Below the pieces are notes generated by a model that worked only from the letters and a program-made list of their open reading frames with translations, did not search any database and was not told the DNA's origin. Position numbers and translations under genes: made by a program. This document shows, one piece after another, positions 36,369 through 47,530 of a DNA stretch of 64,000 nt; position 1 is the first letter of the stretch; each line of letters opens with the position of its first letter. The stretch is from Margaritifera margaritifera (taxonomy: Eukaryota; Mollusca; Bivalvia; Unionida; Margaritiferidae): the NCBI GenBank assembly GCA_029931535.1, contig JAQPZY010000809.1, forward strand, positions 124,001 to 188,000, in the 5' to 3' direction.

Positions 36369-38106
36369 AAGAGAAAGAAATGATTTAGGAGATTTGTGTT
36401 TCTTTTTCATTTTCTCCTACACATGGCATATGCATAAAACTGTCCAATTTTATTAATATTAAAAACTCGGTTACATTCATCAAAATTTTATTAAAAGTTT
36501 GGAATCAAGATATGTTCCTTTCCTATATCATTTCCACTGATTATCTGGGAGGAAAAATATAGATACTAATTCAATCAATATGAACTAGTGTTGATTTTTT
36601 TTAAAAATAAAGTGTCTTGAAATGTTTTACTGTGGTATTATGTACTCATTTTCAGTGTCACATGTTTATTAGTCAGATGTGGCTTTTAAAGTTGATACAG
36701 GTAAAAACATTGATCATGTGCATTTGTGTGCATGTGTAATCTGAGAGAGAAAGATACCTAATGCATATCATTTAAGATGTAAATCTATATTTTACCTTAT
36801 TGTTTTCTTTTTTTTTTAAATGTTGGTAGGGGCCAAAGTTCAGTTCAATATCATTTAATGCTGTACATATCATTGATAAAAGTTGAGAAAATGTGGATTT
36901 GGTTTGGTGCTTTATGGCACGGCAACACAAGTAGGTTATTTAGCAAGGGAATTGGAGTAAACAGCTTTGCCCAAAAACACACCACTGTTGCTGACCCAGC
37001 TATTTTTTTTAAAATTTAATTCTTTCCGTGTTATATTTTCTTCAGATTTGTTTTGTTTTTGTTTTTTGGCTAATTTAACCAAACAACACTAATGTGCAGC
37101 AACAACAAATATTACACCTCCTTTGATATCAGATTCATGTACCAACAATTATACTTTTTGGAAAGAGGTTTTGGAAAACATTTTTGATACTTGAGGGACC
37201 AGCCAAGGGATTTTTTGAAGCACGCTAATGAATGTTGGCATTCATTTTCAAGATCAAAGGTACACGGCATAAATGGTGATTTTTCCTGAAAGTTTGCTTG
37301 TACATGACCATGAAATTAATGAAAGATAAAGTAAAACAAGCAGTTTTTATTTCCAGGAACAAGGGGAAAAACACCAATATTTTCGGTGAATAAGAAGCCT
37401 CGAGAAAGACCTCATTATAAATCATATCAGCCTACTATATTAAACAATATGACAAATACACCCAATTTTTGATATTATCAGTGATTGTCTTATTTTCGCA
37501 ACAGAACTTAAAATAATTTCATGTTGACTAGTAAGTTAGATTTATTCATTATGGGTTAGACGCGTTTATTTTGAGTCATTTTATAGCAAATTAAAACTTT
37601 ATTATATGCAACTTTATAACAGAAAAAAATAATGCCTTTTTAAATTTAGTGAATAATTTCTATATTGACAGTATCAATGAAAAATACCATACAGTTTCCA
37701 TGACAACTAACACAAGAACACATAACTTATATCCGAAATTAAAACAAACTGCCGTACACTTGTAATGTACATTATATGAAGAAAATAGGAGAGCGGGCAG
37801 ATACAACCCATATTCAATACAGTCCTTTGAAAGAACTTCATTCTAGGATTCGTTTTTTCAAATTTAGTCAAATTATGTTCATGTGTTCCCCCCGACCCCA
37901 AAAGCAACAGAATATGGATGGCACATCTCAGCTGATAGACAACTGATGACAGACAACCCACACGAAGTAACACGGACCATACCATAAGCTAATTTGGCCT
38001 TAAAACCAGGTGTGTACTAAATAAGCATATCTTTCAGAATATACTCAAATCTCAAATCTCAAATTCGGGTACTCTTAAAGTATTATTATGTGTGTGCGAG
38101 CGAGCT

Positions 38107-38165
38107 AGAGAGAGAGAAAGAGAGAGAGAGAGAGAAACAGAGAGACAGAGACAGAGAGAGAGAGA
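38107..38165. repeat. (GA)n-rich purine tract
   Basis: Interrupted GA repeat, 58 bp, in duplication copy A. The equivalent in copy B (about 46539-46576) is a (GT)n-(GA)n tract. Confidence 0.9.
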
Positions 38166-38438
38166 AAGAATGTGTGCAGCTTCAGAATAATCTTCGAGGT
38201 GTTTTGTGAGGAGTAGACATAACATAAATTTGCTAAGAGATCCATGCCAGAATGCCAGAAAACAAACTAACAAGCACAGTCGTAGACAAAGAGCAACTGT
38301 GACACTAGCTGTAGTTGCTGTTTCTGAGCTGTGATTGATTACAAGAGCTTAAGTATGAAAATAGATTTTTCAAGTTCATAAAGTTGGAATATTGGGAAGT
38401 TATTCTTGATATATGAGGGTAGATAATACATGACTCAC

Positions 38439-38705
38439 AGAAGAATGTAATTGTAACATTAGCTGAAGCTGTTTTGCCTGTGTTATCCTGATTGGTGGCA
38501 GTACAGGTATAGATCCCTGCTTTGTTCCTGCCTAGAACCTGTGATAAAAGAGCACCAGTCTGAGAAAAACCCTGTGGACCAGTCCATGTATAATTACAGA
38601 CAGGATAGCAATCAGCTGAGCAGTTGATGTTCATTGTGATGTTTTCTTCAACTTTTAATTGGGATACAGAGGGAGACAACACCACCTGACCGATATCTGG
38701 ACCAT
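38439..38705 (-). CDS. Ig domain 4 exon of the receptor (duplicate of Ig3)
   Basis: 267 nt, phase 1-1: acceptor ctttcag, donor TTCT|GTGAGT. It encodes 89 codons: linker GPDIGQVVLSP, first Cys in MNINCSADC, a second pair motif DCYPVCNYTW holding the core Trp, then N-K-A-G-I-Y-T-C and ATNQDNTG. Potential N-glycosylation occurs at NIT, NCS, NYT, NVT. It differs from the Ig3 exon at 46812-47078 by four bases, one of them changing Asp to Gly in VL(D/G)RNKAG. The two may be used together or as alternatives; equal phase and length allow either. Confidence 0.9.
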
Positions 38706-39180
38706 CTGAAAGAAGGAATTCAAAACACAAAATATATGAATGATTTACCAGACGACTGAGTCATCCATATTTCCATGCCTCTAAAATGTATTATGAGGTA
38801 GAAGGATCTGTTGGAGATTTCGTATATAGGAATATGTCTTGAAAGGATGGATTGGCAAATGAAAAACAAATCTCTTCAACGGTTTTGGCGTTATGCTTCA
38901 GAAAAGGATATTGTGAATAATATATAGACTGATGGATAGATGAATAGACAAATGGAAAAATATGAAAATATTCAAACTGAAGAATTCCAAAAGCCAAAGG
39001 ACCCATCTTGACCTAGAATCTAATATGTATATCAAGTTTTATAGGAATATCATAAACAGTTGTGGAGTCCAGAAACAGTAGTTTCCGTGATAACATGGAA
39101 TGTTCAATGGACGGACAGACAGATAGAAAGGCATTAAAATCTTAGAGTTGAAATTTTCTCAATGACAATAGGCACATCTA

Positions 39181-40750
39181 CTACCGTATGGACTAGCTTG
39201 TAAGTCGACGTTTTTTACTTCAAATTTGATTCATGCTGGAAAGGGATCGTCTTATAAGCACGACATTCAATTTTGATTTTATAAATCTAGGGGTAATATT
39301 GGAAACTCTAGATGCTTGCAGTACATACAAATAATGTCAATTCAAATATTGTTTTACGTTTTCATGCCATAATTCCCATCCAGAAATGTTTATATGGTAT
39401 GCACTGAGTTCATCTATTTCATTACGGTATTCATTACACAATACTTGTATCTACATTTATTTGGATTTTAATAATTTGAAATATGAAATTAAATATTACC
39501 GACCGCAAAGTGAAGTGGCCATAAAATGTTGTTTACTCTGGGCATTTACTAGTAAGTATATTGCTTCCAGTTTCGTCCTAGTCCAAACAACCCGTATTTG
39601 CATTATATTTTGTGTTTTACTGTATAAACACTGTCTTTGATGCAATAAAGTTCTGATTTGATTGATATTTTCCTGTTTGATAAGCCAGATCTAATTTCCA
39701 AGTGATATTTCCCAAGTTATATGCCAGTGCAAGTGGACCCATAAGCCCTTGGCACTTTGTTTTCCAGCTGACAATCCTTTGATCAAGCCACGAATTTGAT
39801 GCTTGTTCAGTGCCAAGCAGATTCCTACAACTGTCTATTATTCAAAGCAACATGTGACAATCCTTTGATCGAGCCGCTAATTTGATAATTGTTCAGCAGA
39901 GTCCTACAACTCCCTGTGCACTTGTGACCTTAACCCCTCAGCTTGTAAACTTAAGCAGGACACTCTGTTTTCCCATGTAACTATCCTTTGATCAGTGCCA
40001 AGTAACAGAGGGTGGTTATTAAACCCCTGTGATCAAACCGCACAAATGATACCTGTTGCGTTTCAGCCTTTAATAGATTTCACAGACTGTATAATCAAAG
40101 AGTCACTTATAAAGCCCAGGCTCAGTCTCCACATAAGCACCCGCAGACGACAGTAAAGACGAGAAATCAGAATCGGACGATATTTATGATAAGGATTAAT
40201 TCTTAGGCTTTGTACCAGATGACATTAGACAGTGACATTTATTATATACAGTGAATCACACAAATTCAGATTTTATTTCATAGTTTATTTGTAAGACATG
40301 CGGATTTAACATTACGGGATACTGTGAATCGGATCAGTCTGTCCTTCTATTTTTTATGCCGATATGTGACCTCTATTATAATTCATGGATTTATCATATA
40401 CTTGCCTTTAAAACGTCAAGCATTATGGATTTCTATGGATTGTATTACACGAAGATGGCCAAAATGTAAGTTTTTAATGTATTTGTGACATATTCCACTC
40501 AATAATTGTATTTATTTTGCACTGATTTTGCCTTTATTTTTCTTCTATCTATCTATCCATCCAGTCTGGCGTATTTATTTTTTCAAAATGAAACTCTGTC
40601 TCACCAATGACAAGTTTCCCCTTACAGACGGATCTTACTTGCAAGAAAAGCCCTGACTTATTGGAGTCCAAAAGAAATTAATTATTTTTTATAGTCCTGA
40701 GAAAGGTCGACTTATAGTCGAGTCGATTTATAATCGAGTATATACGGTAG
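39181..40750 (+). mobile_element. TA-flanked TIR transposon, non-autonomous pogo-like
   Basis: Left end CTACCGTATGGACTAGCTTG and right end (reverse complement) CTACCGTATATACTCGATTA are inverted repeats that continue to '..TAARTCGAC'. Both are flanked by TA (39179-39180 and 40751-40752), the target duplication of the Tc1/mariner/pogo superfamily. Length is 1570 bp. The interior has two to three direct copies of an ~85-bp segment ('acaatcctttgatc.agcc', about 39772, 39860 and a weaker one near 39984). A transposase-tail relic lies at 40143-40235. It is inserted in the receptor intron between Ig3 and Ig4. Confidence 0.8.
40143..40235 (+). pseudogene. C-terminal tail relic of a pogo-like transposase
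   Basis: The plus strand reads DDSKDEKSESDD-IYDKD, a TAA stop, then FLGFVPDDIRQ and TGA. An acidic ESDD stretch followed by a F-x-G-F type motif is the usual C-terminal end of pogo/Tigger-like transposases in marine invertebrates. The same layout appears at about 52000-52090 and 63760-63850. Without the premature stop it would be an intact tail, but the catalytic region is gone. Confidence 0.6.
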
Positions 40751-41335
40751 TAAAGCGCTATTATAGTTATGCCAGTCTCAATGTTATCATACTTAAATCA
40801 TTTTCTTAATGTTTACCATATTTATACATGTACGTCGTTTCCCTTATTATAATGTTTCCAAAAGCATAATACTCTTTGGTTTGAATCAATTGGCAATTAG
40901 TTCATCAACTGTGCTGATTTTTGCCCTGCTTCACTATGTTCCGATTAACTGTTAGGTTGTTGTTTCAGCCAAAATGATGATATTGTATACTGCCATGTTT
41001 ACTTAATGTTATTTTTCTCTTACTTGCCTCCCGGTATGTGCCTCACTATTTTCGTAATGGTGTCATTGTTCCCAGCTATCTTTGTTACGGAGAATAAGGT
41101 GGGTTTCCGTTTCCAACACCAGTATCGGAGAACCTTGGTTGGACTAGATGTTGTATTTAGGAAATATTAAGCAAACAATTTAAAAGTCACTAGCTGATGA
41201 CAAAAATGTCAGCATTTCTCATATTCGTTATTTTAATTACTTACTTAATACTCCGTGCAATGTTACATATTGTTTCAATATCTTTTTCTTTTCCCGGTAA
41301 TATTTATTTGTGATTTCTTTTTGTTCCTTTAAAAG

Positions 41336-41338
<3 letters not shown>

Positions 41339-41386
<48 letters not shown>
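41339..41386. repeat. (CT)n microsatellite
   Basis: 24 CT units. Frames encode Leu-Ser or Arg-Glu runs. Confidence 0.95.
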
Positions 41387-41390
<4 letters not shown>

Positions 41391-41501
41391 AAATCCATAT
41401 CATTCAACTTTCTATATTTTGTGATGCACCTAAATATTCTCATAGGATTCTTTGTTCGCAAATGTATCTTTAATCTCTTGCAATACATTTAGGTGAAAGC
41501 G

Positions 41502-41533
41502 TTTTTTTTTTTTTTTTTTTTTTGGGGGGGGGG
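41502..41533. repeat. Homopolymer junction T22-G10
   Basis: Twenty-two T followed by ten G. Length may be unreliable in assembly. Confidence 0.85.
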
Positions 41534-42540
41534 CATTGAATATTAAACAGCATTGTGTACAAGTTAAAAGTGTTTGATGCATTGTCTACTGTACTTCAGT
41601 CAACAGGTAAGTTCCACATGATGTAGTGGACGACGACTATTACATAATTACATTGCTGTGAGTTTCTGATTGTTGCAAAAAAACTTAATCCACGAACTAC
41701 CAATCACAACTTGGACATCCACTATAACCACTATATCCGGTATGTGATGGACAAAACGTGGAGTGGATAATTTTCACCGTGCAAACGTGGCATCTCTCCC
41801 AGTCCTTGAGGATTAGGCCATAATTGATGAAGCACATTCTTTTTCTCAGACATAATTAAATATGGAAAGCAATTATGATACTTTACTATATTTATCGGCG
41901 TATATCCAAGGCACTTGTAGTTCTTCAGCCTGGTGTTTACACTGCATTATTAATAATTCCCACAGCCTTTTTTCTTAGACAGATCTTCTTAATTCACGAG
42001 ATTGTAATACTTCACTAGTTGTATATAAACCAATTTTATAAATATAATTATATGAAAAAATTATTATAAACTTAAAGTGCAACTTGTTATAATTTTTTAT
42101 TTTATTTTTGAGTTCAGCTCATGTTGAAAATCATTAAATATTTTGTTTAATTTTTGTAACTTGTTCCATGAATGTTATGCATCATGTATTCTCAAATTAA
42201 TTTTTGATGTTTCACACTTCATTTGCAAGGGGAAGAACTCTACACGACCCAAAACCACTGATTGTAAATAGTCCTTATCGTAGGTAACTTCTCTTCATTT
42301 CTTTTAGCAAGAAAAAACAACCTGTTCAGTAGAGTGATTATAATGTTGAAATTTCTTCTAATGATAATAATGATATATCCAAAGAAAAAAATTGTTTCAA
42401 GGTTATTCTAATTTATATATCTGAATCTATATATGATGGCACATTAACATCATTTGTTTAATACTGAAAGGCTTTTGTGCTATGGCACTTTGTGTCAAAG
42501 TTGGTAACAATTCTATTGAGTGTTTGTTGAAAAGTAATTT

Positions 42541-42882
42541 TTAGAATGTTTTTTTTTTTAAATTTGTTTTAACAGCAGCCATATATGCTAGTGGATCAGC
42601 ATCACTGAAACGAATTTGATAAACCTTCATACCAGGATGATTTCTGTCAAATCTGGTATAATTCTGCTGATTGTTTGTTTTGCGAAACTGCATAATTGTT
42701 TGTCTATTTTTAATAATCGCTGCAATATTTGATGCCAGATTGGCATTATCTGAACAAAAGATTATATTAAATAAAGGCCATTTTCTGCCGCCGTTTTTGA
42801 GGACAAATAAATACTGTACAATTGTATGATTATTTGGGTACCTGTTCTTTTTAAGATACAAATGAAAGTCATCTACATTCAT
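42541..42882 (-). CDS. Unrecognised 113-codon open frame with coding-like composition
   Basis: The minus strand encodes an uninterrupted frame from ATG (MNVDDFHLYLKKNRY) through GGRKWPLFNIIFCSDNANL, RQTIMQFRKTNNQQ and HPGMKVYQIRFSDADP to a stop. Composition is balanced, with no simple-sequence origin, which is unusual among this window's random frames. I do not recognise the family. It is not an Ig domain and shows no splice sites agreeing with the receptor's phase 1 pattern, so it is probably not a receptor exon. A decayed mobile-element or viral-derived gene, or a small intronic gene, are possible. Confidence 0.3.
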   Translation of the reverse strand: MNVDDFHLYLKKNRYPNNHTIVQYLFVLKNGGRKWPLFNIIFCSDNANLASNIAAIIKNRQTIMQFRKTNNQQNYTRFDRNHPGMKVYQIRFSDADPLAYMAAVKTNLKKKTF

Positions 42883-44717
42883 TATGACGATAGATTTCTA
42901 TTTCGTACCAGAAAACGATGTTTGAACATGGACTGGTGTTAGAAATTGCAGAATGAATGTCGAGTTAAGCAACTTCATACTCGAAATTTGATATAAGCGC
43001 AATCTTGTTCCACCAAGATATTTATACGGGCTATTTATTTCTTGTGAGCAAATTTGGCTTCAAAATATCGTCATTGAACAAGGTTACGCTGATACCAAAA
43101 ACTAAAAATTTCACAAGTTTTACTGTCAACATAGCGTTATTATTTTGTTCCTGTTATACTGTTGGTACCTCCATCTCTACTACATGTAAAGAAATAGACT
43201 TGCATTTTTTACATCAGTTTATTCTATACATACCAGTATTGTACTCACAATATTTAGAAGAAACAAAAAAGGACATATTAAATAATTTTGTTCATTTCTT
43301 TCTCGCCTTCCTTATATTTTTTTTAATTTGAACTTATCCTATCCACAAGGTTCAACTTTTTTCCGAGAGGCGCTAGCGGGGATTAGGAACATTGCCAATT
43401 TATCATATAAAGGATGCCATAACCAACATGAATATAAGTAGATGTATTGTTGCTAATGAATAAAGTATAAGAAAAGGTTTAAACTTTTTATATTCAATAA
43501 TGTTGATAACCAATCATGTAGGAGAAATTAAACATACGGTAGTGTCTACTTGTAGTGCATTTCTTCATATATACACACATATACATATCCTAAAATACAG
43601 ATTGATATTATCCAGAGTAAGGTCAAAGCCAAAATACATTTAAGAAGATTTCATTTATTTATTTCTTGTTCCAGAGTTAACTCTATTAACTTTTTTTAAA
43701 AAAGTGAGCCAATACTGTACCGTACTTCAATTAAGTGCACAAGGAAGGGAAATTTTCAAATGCATTATAGAATATACACTGTGTATGCCGCATGGGAAAT
43801 GTATAGAGGGTACTTCATTTTCACCAAAGAACTATTTAAAAAAAAAAAAAAACAACTTTAAAACATGGAACAAATATTATAATTATCAGTTTGAAAAAAG
43901 GACTGTTGAACAGAAGTACATGTCAACCACTAGCTGCACAACATAATATGTCCATTGAACCTAAGTAGTTGATAGCTCACAGTGAAGCGCATTCGCCTTT
44001 AATACATAAGAAACAGGTTTGGATCTCAGAAGAATTTTGTTTCTCAATTATATTTTAACATCTTGAATACAAAAATACCTCCAAATTTACAGATTAGAAA
44101 CTGAGTTTAAGTAATTGCTGAATTTTTATAAACAAGTTCAATCATATAAAATATTTGAAAAAAGACATATATAGAGGAGTATCTGCCATAATATGTGAAT
44201 TCATTCATGTGAGTACACATTTTTAATTTACTTGCAACTAATACTATTTTGACAGTATATGGGAAGTGAATATTACGGGATAGTAGTCTAACAGATTTCG
44301 GTGGGAAATGGGTTGGTAAGTTTTGATCCGATTCAGCATTCAAAATTGCAGCCTACCCAGCAATTTGACATCATCTATTTTCAGAGTGGCTAAGAATTTT
44401 TTTTTTTTAAAGACTTTACATTTTGTTTCAATAGTCATTTGACCAGAGTCCAGCAAGTTATGAAAGTTCATAGTCCATTTCATTTCATTTTTAAATTTTA
44501 TTGTGGAGGAGGGGATACCATATAACCAACTGTTATTTCATTGCTTTGAATATGTACCATTTATGTAGGATGTAATATTTTTAATATGCAAGAAAGATGG
44601 GGCGGGGGTGGGGGCTATTGCCAAAAAACTATTGTACATAAAGAGCATGAACATAAAATATTCATCTATAAAGACATTTCACTTAGATTGTTCGCAATCA
44701 ATTCTATAGCCAGTGAC

Positions 44718-44722
<5 letters not shown>

Positions 44723-44808
<86 letters not shown>
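44723..44808. repeat. (AT)n microsatellite at the duplication border
   Basis: About 42 AT units end just before copy B of the segmental duplication begins. Confidence 0.95.
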
Positions 44809-44809
<1 letters not shown>

Positions 44810-44874
44810 GTATATATAAAATATTGTTCTTGAAACTTCCTTTTTTACTTTTTGATATATTTCGATTTAATGCT

Positions 44875-44892
44875 TTGTGTATGCATACACAA
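44875..44892. other. Perfect 18-bp palindrome (copy B)
   Basis: TTGTGTATGCATACACAA, identical to 36351-36368. Confidence 0.85.
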
Positions 44893-46541
44893 GAGAGAAA
44901 GAAATGATTTGGTGGATTTGTGTTTCTTTTTCATATTCTCCTATACATAGCATATGCACAAAACTGTCCAATTTTATTAATATTAAAACCTCTTATGCAT
45001 TCATCAAAATTATATTAAAAGTTTAAAAACAAGATATGGTTCTTTGCTATATAATTTTCATTTCTGGGATGAAAAGTATAGATACCAATTCAATCAATAT
45101 GAAAAAGTGTTTTGAATTTTTTGTTTGAATTCAAAGTGTTTTGAAATGTTTTGCATCGGTGTTATGTATTCATTTTCAGTGCCACATGTGTATTAGTCAG
45201 ATGTGACTTTTAAAGTTTATTAAGGTAAGAACATCGAGCATTTGCATTTGTGCGCATGTGTAATCATAAGAGAGAGAGAGAGAGATACATAATGCATACT
45301 TGCTATTTATGATGTAAATCTATATTTTACAGTATTGTTTTCTTTATACATGTTTTTAGGTGAGGACCAAAGTTCAATTCAATATCATTTAATGCTGTAC
45401 ATATCATTGATAACAGTTGAGAAAATGTAGATTTGGTTTGGTGGTTTATGGCATGCTACACGAGTAGGTTATTTAGCTCCGAGGGAAGTGGAGTAAACTA
45501 CATTGCATTTTTGTGTGGCTAATTTAACCAAACAGTACTAATGTGTAGCAACAACAAATATTACACCTGCTTTGAAATTAGATTCATGTACCAACAAATA
45601 TACTTTTTGGAAAGAGGTTTTGGAAAACTTTATTGTTACTTGAGGGACCAGCCAAGGGATTTTTTGATGCACGCTAATGAATGTTGGCATTCATTTTCAA
45701 GGTCAAGGATACAGGACAGCAATAATGATTTTTCCTGAAAGATTTGTTGTACCTTGCCATGAAATTAAGGAAAGATTATGTAAAACGAGCCTTTTTCATT
45801 TCCAGGAACAAGGGGACAAACACCAATATTTTCGGTGAATAAGAAGCCTCGAGAAAGACCTCTATATAAATCATATCAGCCAACTATATTAAACAATATT
45901 TGAAATACACCCAGTTTTTGATTTTATCAATGATTGTCTTGTTTTTGAAACAGAATTTAAAATAGTTTCATGTTGACTAGTAAGTTAGATTTATTCATTA
46001 TGGGTTAGACGCGTTTATTTTGAGTCACATTATAACAAATTAGAACTTCATTATATGCAACATTATACCAGAAAAAAAATACAAATACATGATGCCATTT
46101 TAAATTTAGTGAATAATTTATCTATTGACAGTATCAATGAAACATACAAGAAAAACATGAAACATTTGCCTATCATCTTTCATATTTTCTTAACATACGG
46201 TTTCCATGACAACTAACACAAGAACACATAACTTATATCCGAAATTAAAACAAACTGCCGTACACTTGTAATATATATTATACAAAGAAAATAGGAGAGC
46301 GGGCAGATACAGCCCATATTCAATACATTCCTTTTGAAAGAGCTTCATTCTAGGATTCTTTCTTTTAAATTTAATTAAATTATGTTAATCAGTTCCCCCC
46401 CCCCCCACCCCAAAAGCAACAGAATATGGATGGCACATATCAGCTGATAGATAACTGATGACAGACAACCAAAAAGCATATCTTTCAGAATTTACTCAAA
46501 TCTCAAAGACTGGTACTCTGAAAGTACTACAGGTATATGTT

Positions 46542-46576
<35 letters not shown>

Positions 46577-46811
46577 ATGTGTGCAGTTTCAGAACAATCT
46601 TCAAAGCGTTTTGTGAGGAGATCTATGCCAGAAAACAAACTAACAGTAACATTCGTACACAACGAGCAAGTGTGATATTAGCTTTAGTTGCTGTTCCTGA
46701 GTTTTGATTGGTTACAACAGCTTAAGTATGAAAATAGATTTTTCAAGTTCATAAAATTGGAATGTTGGGAAGTTATTCTTGATATAAGAGAGTAGATAAT
46801 ACATGACTCAC

Positions 46812-47078
46812 AGAAGAATGTAATTGTAACATTAGCTGAAGCTGTTTTGCCTGTGTTATCCTGGTTGGTGGCAGTACAGGTATAGATCCCTGCTTTGTTC
46901 CTGTCTAGAACCTGTGATAAGAGAGCACCAGTCTGAGAAAAACCCTGTGGACCAGTCCATGTATAATTACAGACAGGATAGCAATCAGCTGAGCAGTTGA
47001 TGTTCATTGTGATGTTTTCTTCAACTTTTAATTGGGATACAGAGGGAGACAACACCACCTGACCGATATCTGGTCCAT
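46812..47078 (-). CDS. Ig domain 3 exon of the receptor
   Basis: 267 nt, phase 1-1, with the same acceptor (ctttcag) and GTGAGT donor as Ig4. It encodes an 89-codon domain: linker GPDIGQVVLSP, canonical Cys pair (MNINCSAD and G-I-Y-T-C), extra Cys pair in DCYPVCNYTW, and the D-x-x-K-A-G-I-Y-T-C F-strand motif with Asp intact (VLDRNKAG), where Ig4 has Gly. Three of the four exon differences from Ig4 are silent. The intact Asp suggests that this copy is closer to the ancestral form. Confidence 0.9.
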
Positions 47079-47364
47079 CTGAAAGAAGGAATTGAAAACA
47101 CAAAAATATACGAATGATTTACAAGATGACGGAGTCATCTATATTCCTATGCTTCTAAATGTATTATGAGACAGAAGGATCTCTTGAAGATTTCGTATAT
47201 AGGAATATGCCTTAGATTGATGGATAGACCAATGAAAAACAAATCTCTTTAACAGTTTTTGCGTTATGCGTCAGAATGGAATTGTGAATAATATATAGGC
47301 TGATGGATAGATGAATTAACGAATTGAAAAATATGAAAGTACTGAAACAGAAGAATTCCAAAAA

Positions 47365-47530
47365 GCAGTCCTTTGTGGACGTATATTATTGCCTGTGTGA
47401 GGTTCATATGTCTGTCCTTTGTGGGCATGCATAGGTCAGTCCTCTGTGGATGAGCAATGTCCTATGTGGGTGACTATGATAATTCCGTCCTCTGTGGACA
47501 TGCATTATTCCCTGTCAGTGTGATGACCAT
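47365..47530. repeat. Degenerate short tandem repeat ('gtcctctgtgga')
   Basis: 'gtcctttgtggacgt', 'gtcctttgtgggcatgcat', 'gtcctctgtggatgagca', 'gtcctatgtgggtga' and 'gtcctctgtggacatgcatta' follow at 30-50 bp spacing. The patch starts exactly where similarity to copy A ends. Confidence 0.7.

Larger units (their letters stand above)
36315..38998. repeat. Segmental duplication, copy A (contains Ig4 exon)
   Basis: Aligns by eye in direct orientation with 44835-47364 over its whole length, including an 18-bp palindrome near the left end, GA-rich tract, the Ig exon and 290 bp of upstream intron. The left boundary abuts the GC-richer block; the right boundary fades near 'aagaattccaaaa'. Confidence 0.9.
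44835..47364. repeat. Segmental duplication, copy B (contains Ig3 exon)
   Basis: Direct-orientation counterpart of 36315-38998, offset by about 8.4-8.5 kb. It includes the same 18-bp palindrome (44875-44892) and 'ggttttggaaaac..t.ttg.tacttgaggga' region. It lacks about 150 bp net relative to copy A and carries its own small indels. Confidence 0.9.

Noticed and set aside
38439..47078. The two near-identical Ig exons as an assembly artefact of two haplotypes
   Set aside because: Not excluded, but the 5.8 kb between the copies is different sequence, both lie in the same order and strand, and flanks diverge more than expected between haplotypes of the same locus.
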